64,000 bases of DNA from Streptomyces sp. D2-8 (GTDB lineage: Bacteria > Actinomycetota > Actinomycetes > Streptomycetales > Streptomycetaceae), in contig NZ_JAAHBP010000005.1 in NCBI RefSeq assembly GCF_023184515.1, forward strand, positions 186,001 through 250,000, given 5' to 3'. Within the stretch, counting starts at the first letter, position 1. The number at the start of each line of letters is the position of its first letter. The position numbers and the translations under genes were made by a program. Below are positions 37,834 to 46,900 of this stretch, in pieces. The notes beneath the pieces are model-generated. The model saw nothing but the letters and a program-made list of their open reading frames with translations, was not told the DNA's origin and ran no database searches.

Positions 37834-38214
37834 TCAATGAGCGGCAGACCGGTCACTGCCCGGTCCCGGAGAACCGCTGAGCGACGGAGACGGTTGCTGT
37901 GGTTGCGGTACTCCGCTGCTGTACAGGTCGCCAGCATGACGGCGCTCCGAATTGCTTCGCCTACTCTCTGGACCATGGGTGACTCGGAAGCCCTTCGCAC
38001 AGCGGTCAGCGATGTACGAGGCGGCATCAAGCGTCATCTCGTTGAACTCGACGGGGCGGCCCTCGTCCGCGAATGCGGTGCGGCAGATGAGGATCACGGG
38101 CGTGCCTGCGGAGATGCTCAACTGCGCCACTTCATCCCTCGTGGGCATGCGTGAGCGGATCTCTTCGCGGAAGTAAGTGCCCAGCGACAACAAGGCGCCC
38201 CGCCGCAGCGCCAA
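37834..38214 (-). pseudogene. Remnant of a GntR/HutC regulator (UTRA domain fragment)
   Basis: Only the middle of this 126-codon frame looks like protein. The segment RMPTRDEVAQLSISAGTPVILICRTAFADEGRPVEFNEMTLDAASY matches the ligand-binding UTRA domain of GntR-family regulators (effector-site loop followed by the RPVEFNEM strand). The DNA-binding domain is absent, and the C-terminal part turns into low-complexity Ser/Pro/Arg, suggesting a frameshift and truncation. It is inside the accessory stretch downstream of tRNA-Ser(TGA). I infer it is left from an integrated element or island. Confidence 0.6.
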
Positions 38215-38353
38215 GCCGGGCAGGGCGCGGTGCTGGCCGATCCCGTGTACCGGGGTCGGGAACCGGGCTCAAGAGCTTGGACATGCCCGACGCAAGTCCC
38301 CCTGGCCTGGAGGAGATCCTCAGAGCCAGGAGGGTGCTGTCACTTCTTGCAGG

Positions 38354-38903
38354 TCAGGTGCAGGCTTCCTTGATCTGGTCCACACCCAGGAAGATGAGGG
38401 CGATGTCCTTGAGGTCCCGGGAGAGGGTGTTGCCCTTCCCCTTGCGAACGCCCTTGATCGCATTGATGACGCGCTTGACGCCGTACTTCTTCACGATCTT
38501 GGCCACCTTGACGACCTTGGAGGCCGGGATCAACGCGCCACCGACAGCCGCGAGTATCAGACCGGTGCACGTGATCAAGCCCATGGCCTGGACCCGCCGT
38601 CCGCTGTTCTCGTCGAGCCATGCGAGCGTCGCGTCCCCGCCCTGGGCCAGAACGTCGTCCGGCACCTTTTCGAGCAGCGTCAGGTATTTCTCGATCTCGG
38701 CGTCGGCGATCTCGTAGAACTGCTCGTCGGTCATCGGGGTGTCGGTCTGCGTCGCAGCCGACACAAGCGCGGAGGCCCGCGCGGCTGGAGGGCGCGGCAT
38801 GGGCGGTGCCCGTGGTGGCAAGTACCGCAGTCGCGGTGAGACCGGCCACGGCGATGGCAGTACGGCGCAGAACGGAACGCGACATCAGGCTGGCATTGGT
38901 CAA
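38354..38903 (-). pseudogene. Secreted protein gene of unknown function with an apparent +1 frameshift
   Basis: Two overlapping frames make one sensible protein. The first frame, from TTG 38903 behind AGGGGGG, encodes a signal peptide (SVLRRTAIAVAGLTATAVLA, ending THAA-like TAHAAPSSR). The second encodes a mature part of about 145 residues, SALVSAATQTDTPMTDEQFYE up to VDQIKEACT. They join near 38785-38795 if one G is removed from a GGG run. The mature part is mostly helical with a hydrophobic segment (LITCTGLILAAVGGALI) and a Lys-rich stretch (KVAKIVKKYGVKRVINAIKGVRKGKG). It is either a real inactivating mutation or a sequencing error. No family recognised. Confidence 0.6.
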
Positions 38904-39099
38904 GAGAATCCCCCCTTGATGCTGGTCAGGCGGTCGTGGTCTCCAGGACTGTTGCCCTTTGGAGACGATGCGGAGGGCGCCGGCAGATCGTGCCCACCCT
39001 CCCGGAGATCATCCTGGCCCGCACCACTACTGCCTGGTATCCCACTTTCAACCCCCTTCCCGTGGAGGGGTTCCGAGGGGGGCGTCTCTGGGGACGACA

Positions 39100-39138
39100 T
39101 TTACACAGACTCAACTATTCTGCATACTCGAATAGTTG
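39100..39138 (+). promoter_or_regulatory. Promoter and palindromic operator of the PadR gene
   Basis: A -35 element TTTACA (39100-39105) and a -10 element CATACT (39123-39128) are spaced 17 bp. A perfect 9-bp inverted repeat, CAACTATTC (39112-39120) and GAATAGTTG (39130-39138), straddles the -10. This is the layout of an autorepressor operator. The following gene is a PadR-family regulator, so self-regulation is the simplest reading. The stretch is much more AT-rich than its surroundings. Confidence 0.75.
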
Positions 39139-39170
39139 GCGAATCCATAACACCAGGGGGAACGATCTCG

Positions 39171-39512
39171 GTGGCGGTGAACACGTCGTGGGCGCGAGCG
39201 GTCTTGCCACTCTGCTTGCTCGGAGTGCTGGACGCGGAGGAGAAGAACTACGGCTACGCACTCCTGAGCCGCCTCAGTGCGGCGGGCTTGGAGAGTGTGA
39301 AGCCCGCAACCCTGTACCCCGCCCTCGCGCGGCTGGAGGAAGAAGGGGCAGTGGAGATCGAGTGGGGCGCCGGCGAGGGCGGTCCCGGGCGAAAGTACTA
39401 CCGCATCACCGATAAGGGGCGGGAGCGGCTGCGACGTGACAGCACCGCCTGGCACGACCTCAACAGCACCGTCGCTTCGCTCCTCGAAGACCGCGCAGGG
39501 GGAAAGTCATGA
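39171..39512 (+). CDS. PadR-family transcriptional regulator
   Basis: This 113-residue protein starts at GTG 39171, 10 bp after AGGGGG. It has the winged-helix of PadR: LCLLGVLDAEEKNYGYALLSRL, VKPATLYPALARLEEEGAVEIEW and GPGRKYYRITDKGRERL. Small PadR proteins without the long C-terminal helix are usually autorepressors of transporter or stress genes. It overlaps the next gene by four bases (ATGA), so the membrane protein is its likely target and co-product. Confidence 0.92.
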   Translation: MAVNTSWARAVLPLCLLGVLDAEEKNYGYALLSRLSAAGLESVKPATLYPALARLEEEGAVEIEWGAGEGGPGRKYYRITDKGRERLRRDSTAWHDLNSTVASLLEDRAGGKS

Positions 39513-40570
39513 CCACCACGGAGAAGCTCAGCTGGCCGCGTGAGGAGGACGAGCAGTGGGCGGCGGCCGTCGAACTGCGCCTCGCGCTCGACCAGCAGGC
39601 ACCCGCCGGTCTTGCCTCCCGGATCCTGACGGAGGCCCATGACGCCGTGACCGAGACGGGCCGTACGGCCCGCGACCTCTTCGGCGCTCCTGCGGCGTAC
39701 GCGCGATCCGTCGCTGAAGAACGGATCGGCGAGGAGTACCGCGCGCGGATCGACTCTCGCGGAATGACGCCGGGCGAGCGCCTCACCTCGTCCCTTGCGA
39801 CGCTCGGGGTTGTGGGGCTCGTCGTCTCCGTTCTGCGGTGGAACCGCGACGGGCCTTGGCAGCAGGCCAGTTGGTCGTCGATCACAGGATTCTCGGCAGT
39901 CGTTCTCGCGGCTGTCCTGGTAGCCGTCGCCCTCGCGGCACGGGCTGCGGGGCGGATCGTCGGCACATGGGGCTTCGCCGCAGGAGCTGTCGTTACGGTG
40001 GGCTCCGGTATGGCTGCTGCCGGCGTCCTGTCAGAAGAGCGACTCTTCGATGTCCCCACCCCCGCACTGGCAGTTGCGGGTGGCGCCTTGACCGTCGCTG
40101 CCGTGATGCTCCCCGACGCCACAGTCGACCGCTGGTTCACTCCGGGGCTTCGAGGCAGCGACGAGCGCTGGCTGTCGCATGTGGAGGGCCTGTTGCGTGG
40201 CCGTCACGCCATGCCTGCCGTCGAAGCACGTGCTCACGTGCAGGAGGCACGCCAGCATCTGGCTTCGTCCGGCGACAGCGCCGAGCAAGCCTTCGGTCGC
40301 GCCGAGGTGTACGCGATGAATCTGGCCGAGGGGCCGCGAAGGGAGCAGCGGCTGGCTCGTCGCAGGCTGTACGGCGTTACCGCCGTGGCGCTTCTCCTCG
40401 CGATGCTCTTCGCCGACGAGTTGCGTGACCCGCAGCCCTCGTCCGTGTGGTTCTGGTTCTATGCGGCAGCGGTCGCGTACTGGATCTGGTACGCGGCACG
40501 CATGTGGTGGCGGGCGTCTTCAGCCGACGGCCGGAAGGACCATGCCCGGTCCTCCGCCGGCCCTGAGTGA
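39509..40570 (+). CDS. Membrane protein coupled to PadR regulator
   Basis: The protein has 353 residues. The first 90 are soluble and resemble the prefix domain often found in PadR-linked permeases and DUF1700-like proteins. Six to seven predicted helices follow, including LATLGVVGLVVSVL, SSITGFSAVVLAAVLVAVAL and GVTAVALLLAMLFADE. A second soluble stretch (about 205-280, WLSHVEGLLRGRHAMPAVEARAHVQEARQHLASSG) echoes the first prefix. PadR pairs of this kind often respond to membrane or antibiotic stress, but no ligand is evident. No ATPase or permease signature is present. Confidence 0.8.
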   Translation: MTTTEKLSWPREEDEQWAAAVELRLALDQQAPAGLASRILTEAHDAVTETGRTARDLFGAPAAYARSVAEERIGEEYRARIDSRGMTPGERLTSSLATLGVVGLVVSVLRWNRDGPWQQASWSSITGFSAVVLAAVLVAVALAARAAGRIVGTWGFAAGAVVTVGSGMAAAGVLSEERLFDVPTPALAVAGGALTVAAVMLPDATVDRWFTPGLRGSDERWLSHVEGLLRGRHAMPAVEARAHVQEARQHLASSGDSAEQAFGRAEVYAMNLAEGPRREQRLARRRLYGVTAVALLLAMLFADELRDPQPSSVWFWFYAAAVAYWIWYAARMWWRASSADGRKDHARSSAGPE

Positions 40571-40591
40571 GTGCTGCCGTACAGCGGGTGC

Positions 40592-40623
40592 CCAAGGCCC
40601 CGGAAGGCGGTCCGGGGCCTTGG
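40592..40623 (+). terminator. Hairpin terminator after the PadR operon
   Basis: A perfect 13-bp stem (40592-40604, CCAAGGCCCCGGA; 40611-40623, TCCGGGGCCTTGG) with a 6-nt loop lies 22 bp past the stop of the membrane protein gene. Confidence 0.8.
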
Positions 40624-40778
40624 ATCCGTGGGCACTCGGCGGAACGCGGACGTCGAACCTGCCGTTGCTACGCCGCTGCACTCGAAAGCGGCAGTCCGTT
40701 GGCGCCCTTTCTGTGTCGGGCAACGGCAACCGCCTCTTCACCGTCTTCAGCCGTGAGATTCCACGACGCAGGAGTGTC

Positions 40779-41159
40779 ATGACGAACGCCAAGGCGCGAA
40801 CGGCCGCGCTCATCACCCCCGTCGGGCAGGAAGCCCAGGAGGAGGCGAGGGCGCTGGCCGTGGACGGTCGCACGGGCAAGGCCGTCCGGAGGTTGCGCAG
40901 GGGCTCCTGGCTGAAGCGGGGCCCGGCCCGGGAGGCTCTGGAGCTGCTGGTCGATGGGCAGGTGCTGCCCACCAGCAGCGGCCAGGCGCTGGACGCCCTG
41001 CGCCGGCTCGATGCTCCGCTGGTCGTCGAGCTGACCGCTCTGCTCGACGACGGTCAGCAGATCGCCGCGGTCAAGCTGCTCCGCGAGCGGACCGGCATCG
41101 ACCTGGCCGGCGGCTATCACCTCGTCCTGGAGCTGAGCGCCCGGCCGGGCACGGAGTGA
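40779..41159 (+). CDS. Ribosomal protein L7/L12 C-terminal-like protein
   Basis: This 126-residue protein starts at ATG 40779 behind CAGGAG. Its C-terminus, LLDDGQQIAAVKLLRERTGIDLAGGYHLVLEL, resembles the L7/L12 C-terminal domain (pattern KLLRE-TG-LLEA) that binds translation factors. The first half is basic (GRTGKAVRRLRRGSWLKRGP). It lacks the N-terminal dimerisation domain of true L7/L12. Homologues are scattered in Streptomyces with no known role. It sits at the right edge of the accessory stretch. Confidence 0.72.
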   Translation: MTNAKARTAALITPVGQEAQEEARALAVDGRTGKAVRRLRRGSWLKRGPAREALELLVDGQVLPTSSGQALDALRRLDAPLVVELTALLDDGQQIAAVKLLRERTGIDLAGGYHLVLELSARPGTE

Positions 41160-41199
41160 GCACTACGATCACCAGGGCGTGCCGGTCGGAGAAGGGTGG

Positions 41200-41970
41200 G
41201 TGAACGCCGCCGTGAGTCGGCGCATCGTCGTCGTCACCGCCGTGCACGGCCCCCATGCCCGGTTTCTGCCGGAGGCCTACGCGTCGTTGTGCGCGCAGCG
41301 GCTTCCCGGGGGCTGGGAGTGGCACTGGGTCGTGCAGGAGGACGGGGAGAGCGAAGGCGTCAGGCCGTATGTGCCCGCGGATCCTCGCGTGACGTTCCGG
41401 CAGGGGCGGGCCGGGGGGCCCGGTGTCGCGAGGACCATGGCGCTGGCGCACGGGGACGGGGCGTATGTGAAGGTCCTCGACGCCGACGACCGGTTGGCGC
41501 CGGGCGCGCTCGCGCGGGATCTCGCCGCGCTGGAAGGGGATCCGGACCTCGGCTGGGCCACGTCGCGGGTGCTCGACCTCATGCCCGACGGGTCGACCGT
41601 CGGGTTTCCGGGCGATCCGGACCAGGGCCCGATCGAGCGCGGGGCCGTGCTCGCGCACTGGAAGGCGAACGGCTTCCTCGCGCCGGTGCATCCCGCCTCG
41701 CTCTTCGTGCGCCGGGAGTTGCTGCTCGCCCTGGGCGGATGGATGGCGCTGCCCGCCTCGGAGGACACGGGGCTGCTGCTGGCGCTGAACGCGGTGAGCC
41801 GGGGCTGGTTCTCGGGGGAGGTGGGCCTGCTGTACCGGAAGTGGGACGGGCAGGTGACCGGGCAGGCGGCCCATACGGACCGGGCCGAGCGGGAGGTGCG
41901 GATGGCTGTGGTGGAGGCCAGGGCCAGGGCGTTGTCCCGACTCCGGTGGGGTGCCCCGGCCGCTCTGTGA
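41200..41970 (+). CDS. Family 2 glycosyltransferase
   Basis: This protein of about 256 residues starts at GTG 41200, 5 bp after GGAGAAGG; a GTG at 41179 is less well placed. The GT-A fold appears as RIVVVTAVHGPHARFL, the VVQEDGESEG strand and the metal-binding motif VLDADDRLAPGAL near residue 93. The C-terminal part (SEDTGLLLALNAVSRGWF) fits the acceptor-base region. It should use a nucleotide sugar; the acceptor is unknown. It may share a transcript with nothing else, since the next gene converges 14 bp away. Confidence 0.9.
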   Translation: MNAAVSRRIVVVTAVHGPHARFLPEAYASLCAQRLPGGWEWHWVVQEDGESEGVRPYVPADPRVTFRQGRAGGPGVARTMALAHGDGAYVKVLDADDRLAPGALARDLAALEGDPDLGWATSRVLDLMPDGSTVGFPGDPDQGPIERGAVLAHWKANGFLAPVHPASLFVRRELLLALGGWMALPASEDTGLLLALNAVSRGWFSGEVGLLYRKWDGQVTGQAAHTDRAEREVRMAVVEARARALSRLRWGAPAAL

Positions 41971-41983
41971 GAGCAGTGCGGTT

Positions 41984-42745
41984 CTATGCGAGCAGTTCGG
42001 TCTCCTTCGGGGCCGTGGGCGCCAGGTCGTGGCGGGTGTACCACTCCGTGCCGAGCAGCCGGTCCCGTTCGGGCACCGGGAGGGCGGCGACGAGGCCCGG
42101 GGCGGCTCCCCGGGTCACCTCCGTGCGGTGGGCCAGGATCGCCGCGATCTTCCGGTCCAGCCAGGGGGAGACGTCGACGGTGGCGGTGACGCGTGTGTCG
42201 GGGACCGTGTGCACCGCCTTGCCCACGGGGGCCAGGTGCCCGCCCCATGCCCGGGCGGCCGAGTGCGGGTGTGTGGACAGGTACAGGGCGCTCGGCTGCC
42301 ACGGTTCTCCGGCGTCCGGGTAGAGGCGTTCCAGGCCGGCGGCGTGGACCGCCAGCGTGGTCACGCGGTGGGTGCGCACATGGTCCTCGTGTCCCGTCAG
42401 CCCGCCGTAGGCGTCGTGGGTGACGACGATCTGCGGGCGGAAGTCCCGGAGGTGCGCGACCAGTTCCCGCACCGCCTCGTCCAGCGGAGCGTCGCACCAG
42501 CGCGGCCTGCCCGGGGCCGAGTGCGGGACGCGGGAGTCGGCGTAGCCCAGCATGCGGGGTGTGCCGGCGCCCAGGATGCGGAGCGCCTCGGCCAGCTCCG
42601 CGGCGCGGGGGGTGTCCGCCGACCAGGTCGCGGTGACGACCGCCGTGCGCGCGCCCGCGGACGCGTGGCGGGCCAGGACGCCGCCCGCCGACAGGTATTC
42701 GTCATCGGGATGGGCGAAGACCGCGAGCAGGCTCGGTACCGGCAT
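41984..42745 (-). CDS. PIG-L family zinc deacetylase
   Basis: This 253-residue enzyme has the zinc motif AHPDDE near residue 11 and the third ligand region HDAYGGLTGHEDHVRTH near 130. The family includes MshB (mycothiol synthesis), Mca (mycothiol conjugate amidase) and antibiotic N-acetylglucosaminyl deacetylases. The short length and the companion glycosyltransferase fit an LmbE-like deacetylase of unknown sugar substrate rather than MshB or Mca. It is cytoplasmic. The ferredoxin gene lies 9 bp upstream on the same strand, so they may be co-transcribed. Confidence 0.91.
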   Translation of the reverse strand: MPVPSLLAVFAHPDDEYLSAGGVLARHASAGARTAVVTATWSADTPRAAELAEALRILGAGTPRMLGYADSRVPHSAPGRPRWCDAPLDEAVRELVAHLRDFRPQIVVTHDAYGGLTGHEDHVRTHRVTTLAVHAAGLERLYPDAGEPWQPSALYLSTHPHSAARAWGGHLAPVGKAVHTVPDTRVTATVDVSPWLDRKIAAILAHRTEVTRGAAPGLVAALPVPERDRLLGTEWYTRHDLAPTAPKETELLA

Positions 42746-42754
42746 CCGCCCTCG

Positions 42755-42970
42755 CTACGGCCCGTCCGGCGCCGACCGCGGCGCCTCGGTGAGGGTGATC
42801 GCCTGGCTCGGGCACTTCTCCACCGCCTCCAGGACCTCCGGCTCCTCGCCCGCCTGCTCGCGGCCGGGACGGACGACCCCGTAGCCGTCGACGAACTCGA
42901 AGACCGTCGGCGCCCGGTGGGCGCACTCGGCGGAGCCGTAGCAGAGATCGCGGTCTACGGAGACCTTCAT
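42755..42970 (-). CDS. [3Fe-4S] ferredoxin
   Basis: This 71-residue ferredoxin begins MKVSVDRDLCYGSAEC. The Cys set is C10, C16 and C54 (CPSQAI); position 13, where a fourth ligand would be, is Ser. This is the [3Fe-4S] type that in Streptomyces donates electrons to cytochrome P450s. No P450 is in this window, so it must serve one elsewhere or act generally. It is 9 bp upstream of the PIG-L gene on the same strand. Confidence 0.9.
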   Translation of the reverse strand: MKVSVDRDLCYGSAECAHRAPTVFEFVDGYGVVRPGREQAGEEPEVLEAVEKCPSQAITLTEAPRSAPDGP

Positions 42971-43056
42971 GCCTTTTGTCCCCCTCCTGACGGCGTCGGG
43001 GTTCCGTGGCCGTCGGGAGTTGACTGCCCAGCGGGCCGTCGGCTGAACCGGCCCGG

Positions 43057-43533
43057 TTACCGCGCGCCCCCGGCGGTGGCCAGCCAGTGGGCGACCCGGC
43101 GCACGGCGGCCTCGTCGAGCCGTTCGACCAGCGCCTGGACGGTCGTGTCGTCCTCGGCGGAGAGGTCGTAGAGGCCCGCCTTGGTCAGGCCGGCCATGAG
43201 GACCTGGTGGCGGCGGCCGGTCATCCGTTCCGCCAGTTTGGCCGGTTCGCCGGGGGAGGGCTCAGGATCCGGCTGAGATGCAGCGGTCTGCTTCAGCGGG
43301 GCGTCGAACCGGTGCCACGCGCCGTCCTTCGGCCCCCACAGGGCGACGGTCACCTCGTCGCCCCGCGCGCGCATGGTCTGGGTCATCTCGCCGAGGGCGT
43401 ACAGCACGGGCGAGCGGTGGGGCGACTGCGCGGCCGTCAGCCAGGAGCCCGCGGCCGGCCGGTAGAACATCGCGACCCAGCGCGGAGCTCCCTGCGGTCG
43501 TGGGCTCTCGGGACGTGACTCCACTGCGCTCAC
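43057..43533 (-). CDS. Conserved protein of unknown function
   Basis: This 158-residue soluble protein has recognisable secondary-structure blocks: APRWVAMFYRPAAGSWLTAA, VLYALGEMTQTMRARGDEVTVALWGP and the C-terminal TTVQALVERLDEAAVRRVAHWLATA. No motif was recognised. A TetR-type palindrome CTGAC-GGATC-GTCAG lies 44-58 bp upstream of its start (43577-43591). The same arms recur before the MaoC/thiolase operon at 51661, so both may answer to one regulator. Confidence 0.68.
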   Translation of the reverse strand: MSAVESRPESPRPQGAPRWVAMFYRPAAGSWLTAAQSPHRSPVLYALGEMTQTMRARGDEVTVALWGPKDGAWHRFDAPLKQTAASQPDPEPSPGEPAKLAERMTGRRHQVLMAGLTKAGLYDLSAEDDTTVQALVERLDEAAVRRVAHWLATAGGAR

Positions 43534-43576
43534 CCCTGTACATCGCTCCGGAAGCGGTACGGCAGGGCGACCATAG

Positions 43577-43591
43577 CTGACGGATCGTCAG
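43577..43591. promoter_or_regulatory. TetR-type palindrome upstream of 43533
   Basis: CTGACGGATCGTCAG is a perfect inverted repeat (CTGAC-N5-GTCAG). It is almost identical in design to CTGACGGACAGTCAG at 51661-51675. Sites of this form bind TetR repressors of acyl-CoA metabolism in actinobacteria; the cognate regulator is not known here. Confidence 0.6.
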
Positions 43592-43937
43592 TTATCCAGG
43601 GTCGGAGGGTGCGGTCCGCCAGGGCCCGGGGGCACGTCCGCCAGGGTGCGGGGCGGGGTCGGCCGGGGCTGCGGGGCGGGGGCGTCCGGGGAGGATCACC
43701 ACGTCGTCCGGCACCGGTCCCTCCCCTCGTGGGGACCGGTACCGAACGGTGGAGCTGCCGTCGTCCGGGTCGGACGGAAGCTGACCGGATAGGTGCACTG
43801 CTGCGTCAGGATCCTGCCATTTCCGGCCATGGAGGAGGAGGTTCCGGTGCCTGGCGGACGGTATTGCCGCAGGTCAGCCATATAGAGTGAGTTTTCCGGT
43901 CCGGACGTCCAGGCGTGGGAAGTAAGGAGCTGAGACC

Positions 43938-46900
43938 TTGAGTTCCGACTCAGGGGCACGCACCGCCTTCGCGGAACGCCTCGCACTGCTGTACAAGGAA
44001 GCCGGCAACCCTCCTCTCAAGCGGGTGTCCGAAGCGGTCGTCCGGCTCCAGCGGGTCGACGAACGCGGGCGGCCCGTGCGGGTGTCCGCCCAGCGCATCA
44101 GCGACTGGCGGCGGGCCCGGAACGTACCCGCCCAGTTCCCCGCTCTCGCGGCCGTGCTGCACGTGCTGATTCCCGACGCGCGGCGCTCGCGGCCCACGCC
44201 GGTCTCCCCCGGTCTGTACGACCTCGGCCAGTGGCAGCGGCTGTGGGAACGCGCGGTGGCCGACCCGGTCGGCGAGCGCCTCGCGGCCTCCGCGGCCGAG
44301 GAGCGGCCGGCGGACGAGACCGCGTCCGCGCCCGGCGGGGTGTGCCCGTACCGGGGGCTGGCCTCCTACCGCAGGGAGGACGCCCGGTGGTTCTTCGGCC
44401 GGGAGCGGAGCACGGACGCGCTCGTCACCCAGCTCGGGGCCGTCGCGGGAAAAGGCGGCTTGGTCATGCTCGTGGGCGCGTCGGGGGCGGGGAAGTCCTC
44501 GCTGCTGAACGCCGGTCTGGTGCCCGCCCTGCGGGACGGCGCGCTGGGCGGGGACGACGGCGACGAGAGCGGCCGGGCGCGAGAGGTCGTGCAGCTCGTA
44601 CCGGGCGGTGATCCGCTGGCGGAGCTGAGCCGGTGCATTCCCGAGCTGGCCCCCGTCGTCTCGGCCCGGCTCCCGCCCCGGGAAGCCACCCCCCGGCCGG
44701 AGAGGGACGGATCCGACGCCGCCCGCGCGAGGGCTCCTGGACCCTCCCCCGCAGGGGGGCCCGCACCGCGGGAGCCCGGCGGCCCGCCCGCCACGGAACC
44801 CGACGCTCCGCCCTTCACCGACGCCGTCCGCGCGGCCGTCGCCGCCTGGGCCCGGCGCGAAGCCCCCTCCGGGGCCCGTCCGGTCGTCATCGTGGACCAG
44901 TTCGAGGAGACCTTCACCCTCTGCCCCGACGAGGCGGACCGGCGCACCTTCATCGAGGTCCTGCACGCGGCCTGCTCGCCCGCCGGGTTCGGCGAACCGG
45001 CCCCGGCGGTCGTGGTGCTGGGCATACGCGCCGACTTCTACGACCGCTGCCTGAGGTACCCCGAGCTGGCCGACGCGCTCCAGCACCGGCACATGGTGCT
45101 CGGGCCGCTGACCACCCCGGAGCTGCGCGAGGCGGTGACCGGCCCGGCCAAGGCCGTCGGCCTGGAGCTGGAGCCGGGTCTGGCGGAGCTGATCGTCCGG
45201 GAGGTCAGCGCCGACGGCCCGCGCGGGGCACACGACGCCGGTGTGCTGCCGCTCCTCTCGCACGCCCTGCTCGCCACCTGGCAGCGCAGGAAGGGAGGCC
45301 GGCTCACGCTGGCCGGCTACCGCGCGGCCGGCGGCATCCAGGGCGCGGTCGCGGCGACCGCCGAGCGGGCCTGGACCGGCCTCGACCCGGCCGCGCGCAC
45401 CGCGGCCCGGCTGCTCCTGCTCCGCCTGGTCCGGCTGGGCGAGGACACCCAGGCCACCCGCCGTCGCGGGACCCGGCGGCAGCTGGCGCAGGAGGCGACC
45501 GACCCCGGCAAGACCGAGGAGTCCCTCGAAGCGCTGGTGCGCGCCCGGCTGGTGACCCTCGACGCGGAGACCGTGGAGATCACCCACGAGGCGCTGCTGC
45601 ACGCCTGGCCGCGGCTGCGCGAGTGGATCGACGAGGACCGGCAGGGCAATCTGCTGCGCCAGCGCCTGGAGGAGGACGGCCGGGCCTGGGAGGAGTCGAA
45701 CCGCGACACGTCCCTGCTCTACCGGGGTTCCCGGCTGGAACAGGCGCACGGCTGGGCGAGATCGGCCGGGGACACGTTCCTGACCCGCAGCGCGGTGGAG
45801 TTCCTGGCCGCCTCGGTCCGGCTGCGCAGGCGGATCATCTGGATCAGCCGGGGCGCGGTGGCGACGCTGGTCGTGCTGGCGATACTGGCCGTCGGGGCGG
45901 CCGTCGTCGCCTGGAAGCAGCGGGACGAAGCGGTCTTCGAGCAGGTGCTCGCCCAGTCCGACCGCGTGCAGGACACCGATCCGTCGCTGTCCGCGCAGCT
46001 CGACCTGGTGGCGCACGGGCTGCGGCCGGACGACAAGGGCGCGAACAGCCGCCTGATCTCCATCGTGAACGCCCCGCTCGCCACTCCCCTCACCGGCCAC
46101 ACGGGCGCCGTCTACCTCACGACCTTCAGCCCGGACGGGCAGACCCTGGCCACCGCCAGCTACGACCGGACCGTCCGGCTGTGGGATGTCGCCGACCCCA
46201 AGCGCCCGAAGCCCCTGGGCAAGCCCCTCACCGGCCACACGAGCTGGGTGAGCAGCGCGGTGTTCAGCCCGGACGGCCGGACGCTCGCCAGCGCCTCCGA
46301 CGACGGCACCGTCCGGCTGTGGGACGTGACCGACCCCGGGCACCCGAGGTCGCTCGGCGGGCCCCTGACCGGCCATGACGGCACGATCTACCTGATCGCC
46401 TTCCGCCCGGACGGGCGCACGCTGGCCTCCGCCTCCGACGACGGCACCGTCCGGCTGTGGAACATGGCCGACCCGCGCCGGCCGCGGGCCCTGGGCAAGC
46501 CCCTGACCGGGCACACGGCCGCCGTGCGGTCGGTGGCGTTCGGCCCGGACGGCCGGACCCTGGCCGCGGGGGGCGACGACGGCACGATCCGGCTGTGGGA
46601 CGTGTCCGACCCCGGGCGCCCGGAGCCGGCCGGGTCGCCGCTGACCGGCCACACCGCCACCGTGCACTCGGTGGCCTTCAGCCCCGACGGGCGCACGCTC
46701 GCCGGCGGCAGCGCGGACGGCACCGTACGCCTGTGGAACATGGCCGGTCCGGGCCGCCCGGCCGCGATCGGCGCGCCGCTCACCGGCCACACCGGGCCGG
46801 TGTGGTCCGTGGCCTTCAGCCCCGACGGGAACATGCTCGCCGCCGCCAGCGCGGACAGCACCGCGAGTCTGTGGAGGGTCAGCGATCCGGAGTACCCGTC

